64,000 bases of DNA, from contig NZ_JVSP01000016.1 of assembly GCF_001061665.1 (NCBI RefSeq), positions 186,001 through 250,000 of the forward strand, read 5' to 3'. The DNA comes from Rothia mucilaginosa (lineage in GTDB: Bacteria; Actinomycetota; Actinomycetes; Actinomycetales; Micrococcaceae). Positions 27,872 through 36,884 of this stretch are shown here, one piece after another. Numbering within the stretch: the stretch's first letter is position 1; the number at the start of each line of letters is the position of its first letter. The notes beneath the pieces are model-generated. The model saw only the letters and a list, made by a program, of their open reading frames with translations, was not told the DNA's origin and searched no databases. The translations under genes were made by a program, and so were the position numbers.

Positions 27872-27899
27872 GGGGGCGTTCGCCGGAGCAAACGCCCCC
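27872..27899 (-). terminator. pafA terminator
   Basis: GGGGGCGTT/AACGCCCCC form a 9-bp stem (27872-27880 with 27891-27899) about 55 nt past the pafA stop. Confidence 0.7.
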
Positions 27900-27929
27900 T
27901 CACGTATTTCCCGAGCAGAGTTCGTCTGG

Positions 27930-27957
27930 CAGGGCTTGCCTAGCAGGGCTTGCCTAG
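27930..27957 (-). repeat. 14-bp tandem repeat over the pafA stop codon
   Basis: CAGGGCTTGCCTAG occurs twice in tandem, followed by a partial third copy. The pafA TAG stop (27954-27956) lies inside it, so repeat slippage could change the C-terminus. Confidence 0.75.
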
Positions 27958-29426
27958 CAGGGCGGCGGGAAAGCCGCCTCGCGGTGCTGACGCGCCTTGC
28001 CTTCCAGCAGGGTCAGTACCTCCTGCAGGCCCTCGCTGTCGGTCGCGAACGGGTCCTTGCACACCAGCGTGTGCTGCGGGTACGCGTTGAGCTTCAGATG
28101 CACCCAATCGACGGTGAACTGCTCCCCCGCCGCAACCGCCGCGTTAATGAAGCGCGAGCGCTGGGTGGCGCGGGTTGCCGGTGGCTCGGTCTTCGCGGCC
28201 TCTGCGGCGCCCTCGGGCAGGATGCGCTTGACCGCACCGCGGCGAACCAGGGCGTGGAAGACGCTACGGTCCGGATCGATGTCGTGGTACGCCAAATCCA
28301 ACTGGCGGATGCGGGGGCTCGCATAATCGGCAGGCTGGCCGGCCGCGCGGGCACGGGCAATGTACGCATCCAGCAGCTTCTTCTTGATGGCCCAGTCGAT
28401 TTCGGTGTCGATGCCGCTGTAGTCGCCGGATTCGATAGCATCCAGGGTGCGCTGCCACAGGTCCAGGGCGTATTCCACGTGGTGGTGATGCGCGCCGTAC
28501 TGCTGCACGTACTGGCGTGCCGCATCCAGGTAGTGACGCTGAACGCTCAACGCCGTGTAGTGCTTACCGTCCGTGGTTTCGAAGGTTGCGGTGCCGGTCA
28601 GATCGTGGCTGATAGCGCGCAGAGCCGCCGGAACAGACACAATATCCAGGCTCGTGACCGGGAAGCGATCCTCGAGCATGCGCAGCACCAGGTCGGTGCT
28701 GGCAATCTTCAGCAGCACGGTCGGCTCGGCCATGTTCGAGTCGCCGTTGATGACGTGCATGCGACGGAACTTCGAGGCGTCGGCGTGCGGCTCGTCACGG
28801 GTGTTAATGAGCGGGCGAGCGCGGGAGGTTGAGGTCGATGCCGCCTCCCAGATGTGGTCGGCACGCTGGGAGAACGAGTACGAGGGCACGCCCGTGCTGG
28901 AGGCCGGGTCGGTCGAACCGGGCATCGGGCCGCCATTCGGGTGGGTCTTACCGGCGCCGACCAGAATCTGGCGGGTCACCAGGAACGGCACGAGCTGCTT
29001 AATCAGGTCGTTGAACTGCAGTTTGCGGCTAATCAGGTAGTTCTCGTGGCTGCCGTAGGAGTTGCCCGCCGAATCCACGTTGTTCTTGAACAGGTACAGT
29101 TCGCCGTCAAGGGGGCGGCCCTCGGAACCTGCGAGCAGGCGCTTGCGGGCGGTGCGCGCCAGGTCGGCGAAGAGCAGCTCGCCGGCGCGTTCCTGTGCGA
29201 GCAGCTCGTCGATGCTGCTACATTCGGCGGAGGCGTATTCGGGGTGCGAGCCGACGTCCAGGTAGAGGCGGCCGCCGTTGGGCAGGAAGACGTTCGTCGA
29301 ACGCCACTGGTCCAGTACGGGCTTGAAGAGGGCGGCGGCGGATTCTTCGATGCTCAGCCGGCCCATGCCGTGCGGGACGTAGCTGAGCCCGAATTCGCTC
29401 TCAATGCCGAAAATGCGGTGTTCCAT
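27954..29426 (-). CDS. pafA: Pup--protein ligase PafA
   Basis: PafA uses ATP to join the C-terminal Glu of Pup to lysines of target proteins. The 490-residue protein has the nucleotide-binding IFGIESEFGL (Glu9), the catalytic Asp57 in LYLDVGSHPEY, NVDSAGNSYGSHENYL, NTRDEPHAD and a C-terminal Pup-binding domain. It starts 29 nt after pup, so the two genes are surely co-transcribed. In mycobacteria prcB and prcA stand between pup and pafA; here there is no room for them. The extreme C-terminus ends in PPPC next to a short tandem repeat. Confidence 0.95.
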   Translation of the reverse strand: MEHRIFGIESEFGLSYVPHGMGRLSIEESAAALFKPVLDQWRSTNVFLPNGGRLYLDVGSHPEYASAECSSIDELLAQERAGELLFADLARTARKRLLAGSEGRPLDGELYLFKNNVDSAGNSYGSHENYLISRKLQFNDLIKQLVPFLVTRQILVGAGKTHPNGGPMPGSTDPASSTGVPSYSFSQRADHIWEAASTSTSRARPLINTRDEPHADASKFRRMHVINGDSNMAEPTVLLKIASTDLVLRMLEDRFPVTSLDIVSVPAALRAISHDLTGTATFETTDGKHYTALSVQRHYLDAARQYVQQYGAHHHHVEYALDLWQRTLDAIESGDYSGIDTEIDWAIKKKLLDAYIARARAAGQPADYASPRIRQLDLAYHDIDPDRSVFHALVRRGAVKRILPEGAAEAAKTEPPATRATQRSRFINAAVAAGEQFTVDWVHLKLNAYPQHTLVCKDPFATDSEGLQEVLTLLEGKARQHREAAFPPPC

Positions 29427-29455
29427 GATGATGACCCGGCGCGCAGGTGCGTCGG

Positions 29456-29650
29456 TTACTCGCCGCCCTTCTGGACGAAGCCGGTCACGAAGTCCTCGGC
29501 GTTCTCGGCCAGCAGGCCATCGATTTCGTCGAGCAGGTCGTCAACCTCGCTCACGTCAGAAACCACGTGGGAGGCGGCGAGGGTCAGTTCCTGCTCCTGC
29601 TCGGCGGCGGTGGTTTCGGTCTGCTGCGCGTTAATGCGTTCGCGGCTCAT
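29456..29650 (-). CDS. pup: Prokaryotic ubiquitin-like protein Pup
   Basis: Pup is the small disordered protein tag attached by PafA. The 64-residue protein has the central coiled region (VSDVSEVDDLLDEIDGLL) and the conserved tail NAEDFVTGFVQKGGE. It ends in Glu rather than Gln, so it can be ligated without prior deamidation by Dop. GGAGAG precedes the ATG. It lies between dop and pafA. Confidence 0.95.
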   Translation of the reverse strand: MSRERINAQQTETTAAEQEQELTLAASHVVSDVSEVDDLLDEIDGLLAENAEDFVTGFVQKGGE

Positions 29651-29851
29651 GGTTCTCTCCTTGAGGTTGGTTAGGTTAGTTAGTTTGGTTAGTTGGGTTT
29701 GGTTAGTCGGTCTGTGGCGGAGGCGGTGGTGCCGGTCGGCGCGGGTTGCGTTCCCGCGCCGGATGCACCGGATGCACCGCCTCAGTGGGTTTTGTGGTTT
29801 TCACCCTTCCGAATGGGGGTATCAGCCCCGGGACGGAATGTGAGTTCATGT

Positions 29852-29890
29852 GGGTTTGGGGCTGAAACGCCCCGCGTCGGGCCCAAACCC
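29852..29890 (-). terminator. dop terminator
   Basis: GGGTTTGGG/CCCAAACCC (29852-29860 with 29882-29890) forms a 9-bp stem just past the dop stop. A GGTTAG-rich stretch at about 29655-29710 lies between here and pup. Confidence 0.6.
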
Positions 29891-29907
29891 CGACACTGCC
29901 CCGCGCC

Positions 29908-31734
29908 CTAGCGCAGGCCGTTCAGCAGCGCATCCGAGTGGTTTGCCTCCTCCAGCAGCGGCTCCACCTCGGCGGCACCGTAGCGGGTCGGCTCCATCAT
30001 CGTAAAGCGAGTCAGCTCCTTCGAATAGCGGCCACGGCACGAAACCGTATCCCAGTTAATACCCAGAATCTCCTCGGGCCAGCGGGACATCAGCGTGCCG
30101 CGCAAAAACGCGCGAGTCTCACGCGGCGGCTCAGACACCGCACGCTCCACCTGCTCCGCAGAGAACAGCGTGCGCATGCGCCCGCGCGCCACCAGACGAT
30201 GGTACAGGCTCTTCGACGGATCAATATCAGCGTACTGCAAATCCAGCGCCTTCAGCTTCGGGTTCGCGTAATCCACGCCCTTCTCAACGTAGCCGCGCAC
30301 CAGCGCGTACTTCGCCACCCAATCCAGGCGGTCCGCCAGCGAGAGCGGGTTGGTCTCCAGGGCGTCCAGCACCTCGCCCCACAGGTCGAGAATCTGCGCG
30401 GTCGCCGAATCCACACCCGCCGGGTTCGACTCCTCGTGCGCGCGGGACGCCTCGTAGTAGGCGCGCTGAATCTGCAGGGCGCTCGCCGAATCGCTCGTCG
30501 ACACCGGGTTCGGCAAGGTCGCCGAAGAAGGAGCCAGCGGCAGCTGCGCCGACAGCGACAGGTCGTGGCTGACCGCGTGCATCGCCGCCACCGGGTCGGA
30601 CAGGCGCACACCCGGCAGCACCGGGTGCTGCTCGCTGTGCGACTCAATCAGGTTCATGACCAGCGCCGCAGTGCCGAACTTCAACAGGTTCGAGTAGTGC
30701 GAGAGGTTCGCATCCGCCGGAATCACGTGCAGGCGGCGGTACTTCGACTCGTCCGCGTGCGGCTCGTCGCGCGTGTTCACAATCGGGCGGCGAATCGTGG
30801 TCTCTAGACCAATCGTGCGCTCAAAGAAATCGGCGCGCGAACTAATCTGGAAGCCAGGAACCTCACCGTGCGTGCCGATACCCACGCGGCCCGCACCCGT
30901 GAAAATCGCGCGCGTGGCGAAGAACGGCAGGAGCGCATCCGCCACCTGCTCGAACGGAACCTCGCGGCTAATCAGGTAGTTCTCGTGCGCGCCGTAGGAC
31001 TGACCCTTCGAATCGGTGTTGTTCTTGTACAGCTTCACCTGCGGCAGGTCCTCGGCGTGCTTGCCCAGCTCCACGAGCGCCTGGTAGGCCAGCGCGTCAC
31101 CGGCGGCATCGTACAGCACCGCGTCGGCGGGGGTCAGAACCTCGGGCGACGAATACTCCGGATGCGCGTGGTCCACGTACAGGCGCGCACCGTTGGGCAG
31201 GATCGCGTTCATCGTCACGCGGTCCCAATCCAGACGCTCCGGGAAACCACCGCGGCCGTGCACGCCGGCGAGCGCATCCAGGGCGCTGCGCGGCTCGGCG
31301 GGTTCGCCCGGTGCCTGCACGCCCGCCTCGCGCATAATCTCCAGGGCGATGTCCTGGCTGGTCAGCTCGGTGCGGGTGTGGGTCATCTGGCTCGAGTGCG
31401 CGGTGGAGGCGTCCTGCACCCGGCCGAAGGCGTCGCGCAGGGGCGACTCGGACTCCCCCAGCCACTGGCCCTCGGGTGCAGCGGGGGCGCTGGGTTCGGT
31501 CGAGTAGTTCTCGGCTTGGCGGGCCTCCTCGGCGACGAGCTCGGCGGCCAGGGCGCGGCGTTGCAGCTGCTCGCGGAAGGCCTCGCCGCGGCGGAAGGCG
31601 AGCTTGGCGTAGGTGTTGACCACCAGTGCGGACAGCACGGTCGGGTTGGTGCCCGGCGCGGAGGGTGCGATGACGCCGTATTCGGTTTCGGCGCCCATGA
31701 TGCGGTGCACGCCGTAGCTGGGTGTGGAGTTCAT
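29908..31734 (-). CDS. dop: Depupylase/deamidase Dop with enlarged N-terminal loops
   Basis: Dop removes Pup from substrates and, where Pup ends in Gln, deamidates it. The 608-residue chain shows IMGAETEYGV (Glu16 for nucleotide), LYVDHAHPEYSS (catalytic Asp188), NNTDSKGQSYGAHENYL and NTRDEPHAD. Usual length is about 500: extra sequence sits at about residues 50-90 and in the Dop-specific loop (about 104-170). Since this Pup already ends in GGE, depupylation is probably the main activity. GGAGAA precedes the ATG; the gene follows arc by 121 nt. Confidence 0.95.
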   Translation of the reverse strand: MNSTPSYGVHRIMGAETEYGVIAPSAPGTNPTVLSALVVNTYAKLAFRRGEAFREQLQRRALAAELVAEEARQAENYSTEPSAPAAPEGQWLGESESPLRDAFGRVQDASTAHSSQMTHTRTELTSQDIALEIMREAGVQAPGEPAEPRSALDALAGVHGRGGFPERLDWDRVTMNAILPNGARLYVDHAHPEYSSPEVLTPADAVLYDAAGDALAYQALVELGKHAEDLPQVKLYKNNTDSKGQSYGAHENYLISREVPFEQVADALLPFFATRAIFTGAGRVGIGTHGEVPGFQISSRADFFERTIGLETTIRRPIVNTRDEPHADESKYRRLHVIPADANLSHYSNLLKFGTAALVMNLIESHSEQHPVLPGVRLSDPVAAMHAVSHDLSLSAQLPLAPSSATLPNPVSTSDSASALQIQRAYYEASRAHEESNPAGVDSATAQILDLWGEVLDALETNPLSLADRLDWVAKYALVRGYVEKGVDYANPKLKALDLQYADIDPSKSLYHRLVARGRMRTLFSAEQVERAVSEPPRETRAFLRGTLMSRWPEEILGINWDTVSCRGRYSKELTRFTMMEPTRYGAAEVEPLLEEANHSDALLNGLR

Positions 31735-31855
31735 GGGGTTCTCCTGAAGGGTTCCTATATAAATTCTGGACCTGCGGTAATGCCGGTCGTGTCGCGGGAT
31801 AAGCGCTCGGTGAGTGCCGGATGAGCGCGACCCGGCTCATGCTTGTAAAGGCGGT

Positions 31856-33712
31856 TTAGCGGGCCGGTTCCACCGACACGAGGCGGCCGCGCACACCGGC
31901 GACGGTGAGCGCATCCTCGATATCGGGCAGAGGCGGCAAATCCACCTGGTCCTCAAACTCGGCGCGCACCGCCTCCAGCAGGTGGCGGGTACCGATACCC
32001 ACACCGGCCGCGCCGTTTACCTCGGCCGCACCGGAAGCACCGGCGGCGGTCAGCGCCTGCAGCTGCTCCTTAATTGCGGCCTTCTTCGCGCGGTCCACAA
32101 TATTGCGAATCACCGCACCCGAGGCGAAGTCGCCGCGGTAGAGCGTGTGCGTGGAGAGGTGGCCGGTCGCGGCGTTCGAAGAGCCCACAATCATGGAGGA
32201 ATCCACGGTCGCCACGGCGTACGCGGTGGAGGGGGTACGCGCGTACAGCTGGCCCGTTGCGGCGGCAATCATCGAGGTCAGGGCGGCGCGGACGGATCCG
32301 GCGGCGGCCACCTCCGCGGCGTCTAGCGGCAGGTCCTCGGTCAGGTACAGGCCGAAGATTTCGGCGGCACCGGCGGCGTCCGGGCGGTTAATGCGAATCT
32401 TCAGGTCCAGGCGGCCAGGGCGCATCACGGCGGCGTCGATGAGGTCCTCACGGTTGGTCGCGCCAATCACGATGACGTTCTGTAGCGACTCCACGCCGTC
32501 GATTTCGGCCAGCAGCTGCGGCACGATGGTCGTCTCAATATCGGAGGAACGGCCCGAACCGCGCATGCGGAACAGCGACTCCATCTCGTCGAAGAACACG
32601 ACGACCGGGTGACCGGCCTCGGCCTTCTCGCGGGCGGCCACGAAAATATCGCGAATCTGGCGCTCGGTTTCGCCCACGAACTTATCGAGCAGCTCGGGGC
32701 CCTTAATGTTCAGGAAGTAGCCGCGGGTATTCGACCCCGGGTTCAGCGCGGCGGCGCGGGCGGCCAGGGAGTTCGCCACGGCCTTAGCAATCATGGTCTT
32801 ACCATTACCGGGAGGGCCGTAGAGCAGAATACCCTTGGGCGGTGCCAGGTGGTAGCGCTCGAAAATCTCGGGGTGCAGGTAGGGCAGCTCCACCGCGTCG
32901 CGAATCTGCTCGATCTGCGCGCCCAGGCCACCGATCTGGCTGTAGGTGACGTCCGGGATTTCCTCAAGCACGAGCTCCTGCGAGCGGGAGGCGGGCACCT
33001 GCGAGGTAATCATGCGGGTGCGCGTATCGAGGGTCACCGCGTCGCCGGTGCGCAACTGCTCAACATCCAGGGAACCGGCCACGCGCGCCACCTGCTGGGC
33101 GCCCGAGGAGGTATCGACCAGCACGCGCTCGCCGTCGAGCACCTCGCGCACGGTCACCACGTCGCCAAAGGGCTCGGTGTCCAGGGCGACCACGGCCTCG
33201 GACTTGTCGTTGAGGAGCACCGTCATGCCGGGGGTGAGGGTGGACAGGTCAATCAGCGGGGACACCGGAATACGCATGAGGCGGCCGCCAACCTGCACGT
33301 CCAGGTAGGTGTCAATCTCGGCGGGGGTCTTATCGTCGGCAACCTGCTCGTAGGTCATGGTCTGGCCCTCGTGCACGGCCATCACAATCGCCGAGTTCAG
33401 CGGCGGCATGACGTTCTGCGAGAGGGAGGCGCGCAGGCGCTCCACCTGGTAGCGCATGCTGGTGATGGCCTCGACGAGCTTGCGGTTCTTCTCCCCCGCG
33501 CCGCGAATCTGTCGGCTCATATTATCGCGGGTTGCCTCGGCGGCGGTGAGGCGACGCAGCACGGCGTCGTACTCCTGCGCGCTGACCGGCTGGGAACCGG
33601 GCAGGGAGGTCGAACCGAACGCGGCGGAGTAGTGCGGTGCGGCGGATGCGGCACTGTGTGCGGTGCCGTGCTGCGGGGTTCCGTTGCGGTCTGCGGATTC
33701 GTGGGGGGTCAC
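31856..33712 (-). CDS. arc: AAA ATPase ARC (Mpa) lacking the proteasome-docking tail
   Basis: ARC/Mpa is the hexameric ATPase that binds Pup through its coiled coil and unfolds pupylated proteins. The 618-residue protein has a disordered start, coiled coil at about 45-98, two OB domains (about 100-245), Walker A GPPGNGKT at 299-306 and Walker B FFDEME at 373-378. In proteasome-bearing species it ends in a GQYL-like motif that docks on the 20S ring; here it ends SVEPAR. The start is GTG with AGGAGAG upstream. It leads the arc-dop-pup-pafA series. Confidence 0.95.
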   Translation of the reverse strand: MTPHESADRNGTPQHGTAHSAASAAPHYSAAFGSTSLPGSQPVSAQEYDAVLRRLTAAEATRDNMSRQIRGAGEKNRKLVEAITSMRYQVERLRASLSQNVMPPLNSAIVMAVHEGQTMTYEQVADDKTPAEIDTYLDVQVGGRLMRIPVSPLIDLSTLTPGMTVLLNDKSEAVVALDTEPFGDVVTVREVLDGERVLVDTSSGAQQVARVAGSLDVEQLRTGDAVTLDTRTRMITSQVPASRSQELVLEEIPDVTYSQIGGLGAQIEQIRDAVELPYLHPEIFERYHLAPPKGILLYGPPGNGKTMIAKAVANSLAARAAALNPGSNTRGYFLNIKGPELLDKFVGETERQIRDIFVAAREKAEAGHPVVVFFDEMESLFRMRGSGRSSDIETTIVPQLLAEIDGVESLQNVIVIGATNREDLIDAAVMRPGRLDLKIRINRPDAAGAAEIFGLYLTEDLPLDAAEVAAAGSVRAALTSMIAAATGQLYARTPSTAYAVATVDSSMIVGSSNAATGHLSTHTLYRGDFASGAVIRNIVDRAKKAAIKEQLQALTAAGASGAAEVNGAAGVGIGTRHLLEAVRAEFEDQVDLPPLPDIEDALTVAGVRGRLVSVEPAR

Positions 33713-34038
33713 GGTCTCTCCTATGCGTGTCCGGGCGGGTCGGGTTGTTGCTGGCGGGCCCTTCGGCTGCCTCGATGCGCGGGCTCCGTCAGGGCCGCGC
33801 CGAGGACGGGGTTGGTACTTTCAGTCTATCGAGAACGCGCGGCTCGGCCGGGGTTCGGGGCGCCAAATTCTCTGCGGGCTCACATGCTGACCCGGCAGTT
33901 CTCAGCTATTCCCCGCTCATCCCGGCGGTTTTAGATTTTTCCGGCGGGTCGGGGCGCATGCCCCGGCGTTTCAATGTTCAGAGGGTTGGCCGGGGGCGGC
34001 GTGCGCGGCGGCTCGAGAACAAAACCTGCGGGCGCTCC
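33713..34038 (-). other. Spacer between trmI and arc
   Basis: About 325 GC-rich bases without a supported gene. The arc promoter should lie in this part; I could not single out a -10 box. Confidence 0.3.
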
Positions 34039-34070
34039 GCGGGGGCACCGGCTGATACCCGTGCCCCCGC
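34039..34070 (-). terminator. trmI terminator
   Basis: GCGGGGGCAC and GTGCCCCCGC form a perfect 10-bp stem with a 12-nt loop just after the trmI stop. Confidence 0.75.
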
Positions 34071-34083
34071 GTGCCCGTATGAA

Positions 34084-35196
34084 TTATTCAGCGGCCTCGG
34101 CGTCCTGCGCGGCCTCAGTGCTCTGCGTAGCCTCGGCGGTCTTCTCAGGCTCCAGGCCGTTTTGCGCGGTACCGTTTTGTTCCAGCGCAATCTCGTTCGC
34201 GCGGGCGGCGTGCGCGGCAAGGTTCTTCGCATCGCGGGCTGCGCGGCGAATCTTCTTGTCGGTCACCTCGCGCTCACCCACGTTCATGGGAATCCACGCG
34301 TTCATATCCTCTTCAGAGAAGTCAGTCTTGGAGGCGCGACGCTTCGGCGCCAGGCGCACCGCACCGTCAGCCAGGCGGCGAGCCACAATCAGGAACGCGG
34401 TGTGTGCAACCATGCGGTGGTCGGGGCGGACCGCCAGGCCCTCCACGTGCCAGCCGCGCACAATGGTCTCGTCGCACTCGGGTTCGGTGAAGCGGCCGTC
34501 CAGGCGCATGCCCTCAACCAGGCGGGACATCTGGGTCACGGTCGCAACGTAGCAGATGAGCACGCCGCCGGGTGCGAGCGCCTCCGCAACAGCGTCCAGG
34601 CATTCCCAGGGTGCGAGCATGTCGAGTACGACGCGGTCGACGCTGCCGGGCTCTTCGACCTGCGGCAGGGTGTCCTGCAGGTCGCCGATGCTCAGCTTCC
34701 ACGCCGGGTGGGGGCCACCGAACATGGTCTCAATGTTGCCGCGGGCGACGTCGGCGAACTCTTCACGACGCTCGAAGGAGTGCACGCATCCGTAGTCGCC
34801 GACCGCACGCAGCAGGGCGATGGACAGTGCACCGGAGCCAACGCCGGCCTCAACGACGCGCGCGCCGGGGAAGATGTCTGCCTTGACGATGATCTGGGCG
34901 GCGTCCTTGGGGTAGACGACGGCCGCGCCGCGCGGCATGGAGAGCACGAAGTCTTTGTAGAGGGGGCGCAGCGCCTGGTAGAGGATGCCGTGGGTGTTGG
35001 CGATGACGGTGCCTTCGGGTGCGCCGATGAGGTCGTCGTGCTTGAGGAAGCCCTTGTGAGAGTGGTATTCGCCGCCTTCGGCGAGGGTGATGGTGGTGAT
35101 GCGGCCGCGTTCGTCAGTGATTTGGACGCGCTCGCCGGGGCGGAAGGGGCCGCGGCGGTTGATTGCGCCGGTGGGGGTGGGGGTGCCGCTGCTCAC
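34084..35196 (-). CDS. trmI: tRNA (adenine-58-N1)-methyltransferase TrmI
   Basis: TrmI methylates N1 of A58 in the tRNA T-loop using S-adenosylmethionine. The 370-residue protein has an N-terminal beta domain (to about 75), the SAM motif VVEAGVGSGALS (114-125), VLDMLAPWE near 190 and an added charged Ala/Glu-rich tail after about 335. The start is GTG preceded by GAGGAGA. trmI upstream of arc is conserved in actinobacteria. Confidence 0.93.
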   Translation of the reverse strand: MSSGTPTPTGAINRRGPFRPGERVQITDERGRITTITLAEGGEYHSHKGFLKHDDLIGAPEGTVIANTHGILYQALRPLYKDFVLSMPRGAAVVYPKDAAQIIVKADIFPGARVVEAGVGSGALSIALLRAVGDYGCVHSFERREEFADVARGNIETMFGGPHPAWKLSIGDLQDTLPQVEEPGSVDRVVLDMLAPWECLDAVAEALAPGGVLICYVATVTQMSRLVEGMRLDGRFTEPECDETIVRGWHVEGLAVRPDHRMVAHTAFLIVARRLADGAVRLAPKRRASKTDFSEEDMNAWIPMNVGEREVTDKKIRRAARDAKNLAAHAARANEIALEQNGTAQNGLEPEKTAEATQSTEAAQDAEAAE

Positions 35197-35332
35197 GGGG
35201 TGGTTCTCCTCGGGTGGGTCTGTGCTGACGGGCTGGGTCCTCTCGGCGGGGAGAGCGTTTCCAGCAAAAAATCTCTACCCATTCTACCGGAGGTTACGGC
35301 GTGCACGGAGTGAACACAGAAAAGCGCGAGGG

Positions 35333-35363
35333 GCGGCGCCACGGCCGTATGCCGTAGCGCCGC
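35333..35363 (-). terminator. mshC terminator
   Basis: A 13-bp stem with one wobble (35333-35345 with 35351-35363) and a 5-nt loop lies past the mshC stop. Confidence 0.75.
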
Positions 35364-35409
35364 TCCCCCGCGCTGTCTCGTCCTAGCCGGGCGTTGCTAT
35401 AGAAGCCGT

Positions 35410-36726
35410 TTAGAGGACCACGCCCAGGCGTGCCGCCAGGATGTCACGCACCAGCGCGCCACCGCCGACGGTGGTGTCCGCCAGAGCCTTCACGGCCCAC
35501 GCATCCACGGCAGCCAGTGCCGCCGGTGCGTTCAGGTCCTCGCTGAGCGCCTCACGCACAGCGGCCAGCAGCTCAACCGCTGCCTCATCGGTGACGCCTT
35601 CGGAACCCTCGCGGCCTTCAGCCACCGACACCGCGTGGCGGTAGGTGTCCAGGCGGGCCTTCGCGTGCTCCAGCAGCTCATCAGTCCAGAACCAGTCCGA
35701 ACGGTAGTGCTGACCCATAATCGCCAGGCGAATCGCGTTCGCGTCCTCACCGGCGGCGCGCAGGCGCGAAACCAGCACCAGGTTGCCGCGGGACTTGCTC
35801 ATCTTGTGGCCGTCCAAACCGACCATGCCGGTGTGCGCGTAATGCTTCGCGTGCGGGCGTGCAGACACAGCCCACGAATGGCCCGCGCCCAGGTCGTGGT
35901 GCGGGAAGGTCAGGTCGTTACCGCCGGCCTGAACGGTCAGCGAACCGTCCACGAACTGGCGGGCAATCATCGTGCACTCGATGTGCCAGCCCGGGCGGCC
36001 CGCGCCCAGCTCGCCGGCGTCCCAGCTCGGCTCGCCCTCGCGCTTGACGCGCCACAGCAGCGGATCCAGCGCATCACGCTTGCCGGGGCGGTTCGGGTCG
36101 CCGCCGCGCTCAGCAAAAATCTCGAGCATTTCGTCGCGGCTCAGGTGCGATACCTCGCCCGGTGCCCACGAGTAGCCCTCGGCGTTGGCCGGTAGCGCGC
36201 GCACGGCCTGCAGGTCCAGGTACACGTCACCGGCGGGCTGCTCAACGCCCTGCTCATCGGTGTAGCCGGGCACGCGGTACGCCAGGCCGCGGCGGTACAG
36301 GTCCTCAATCAGCGGGAACAGCCACTCGATAGACTCCACAACGCCCACGTAGTGAGCCGGCGGAATCACGTTCAGCGCCTTCATGTCGGTGCGGAACAGC
36401 TCGGTCTGGTCCTCAGCCAGCTCACGCCAATCAACGTTCGTCGCGGTCGCACGCTCAAGCAGCGGGTCGTCCACGTCGGTCACGTTCTGCACGTAGGTGA
36501 CCGGCACGCCCGCATCCAGCCAGGCGCGGTGCAGCAGGTCAAAAGCCACATAGGTGGAGGCGTGACCCATATGCGTCGCGTCGTACGGGGTGATACCGCA
36601 AACGTACAGGCTCGCCGCCTTGTCCTCCTGAACCTGAACAATCTCACCGGCAGAAGTATCAAAAATACGCGGCAACGCGGCCTGACCGGGCAGAGTCACA
36701 GAGGCGGGGGCATCCCAAGCTCGCAT
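35410..36726 (-). CDS. mshC: Cysteine:GlcN-Ins ligase MshC
   Basis: MshC joins cysteine to glucosaminyl-inositol with ATP in mycothiol synthesis, the actinobacterial low-mass thiol. The 438-residue protein is a cysteinyl-tRNA synthetase relative: zinc/active-site [14 protein letters not shown] (Cys43, HMGH 52-55), HIECT, and [10 protein letters not shown] late in the barrel. The ERGGDP and WHIEC segments and the short C-terminus separate it from CysS. ATG 36726 follows GAAAGGA; an upstream open extension has no support. uppP lies upstream across a terminator. Confidence 0.93.
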   Translation of the reverse strand: MRAWDAPASVTLPGQAALPRIFDTSAGEIVQVQEDKAASLYVCGITPYDATHMGHASTYVAFDLLHRAWLDAGVPVTYVQNVTDVDDPLLERATATNVDWRELAEDQTELFRTDMKALNVIPPAHYVGVVESIEWLFPLIEDLYRRGLAYRVPGYTDEQGVEQPAGDVYLDLQAVRALPANAEGYSWAPGEVSHLSRDEMLEIFAERGGDPNRPGKRDALDPLLWRVKREGEPSWDAGELGAGRPGWHIECTMIARQFVDGSLTVQAGGNDLTFPHHDLGAGHSWAVSARPHAKHYAHTGMVGLDGHKMSKSRGNLVLVSRLRAAGEDANAIRLAIMGQHYRSDWFWTDELLEHAKARLDTYRHAVSVAEGREGSEGVTDEAAVELLAAVREALSEDLNAPAALAAVDAWAVKALADTTVGGGALVRDILAARLGVVL

Positions 36727-36825
36727 GGGTTTCCTTTCTGTAAAAACGCCCACAACCGGTGGACGCGCCACACCCGCCGCCCAACCTCAGGGCATGCGGA
36801 TGCCAAAAAATCTACTCCAATAAGA

Positions 36826-36858
36826 ATACCCGCCCGTGAGAAACTCACGGACGGGTAT
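36826..36858 (-). terminator. uppP terminator
   Basis: ATACCCG-C-CCGTGAG pairs with CTCACGG-A-CGGGTAT: two 7-bp stems split by one mismatch, 3-nt loop. On the minus strand TATTCTTATT follows. Confidence 0.8.
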
Positions 36859-36884
36859 GTCATATCACGCTGAGGGCTAAAGCC

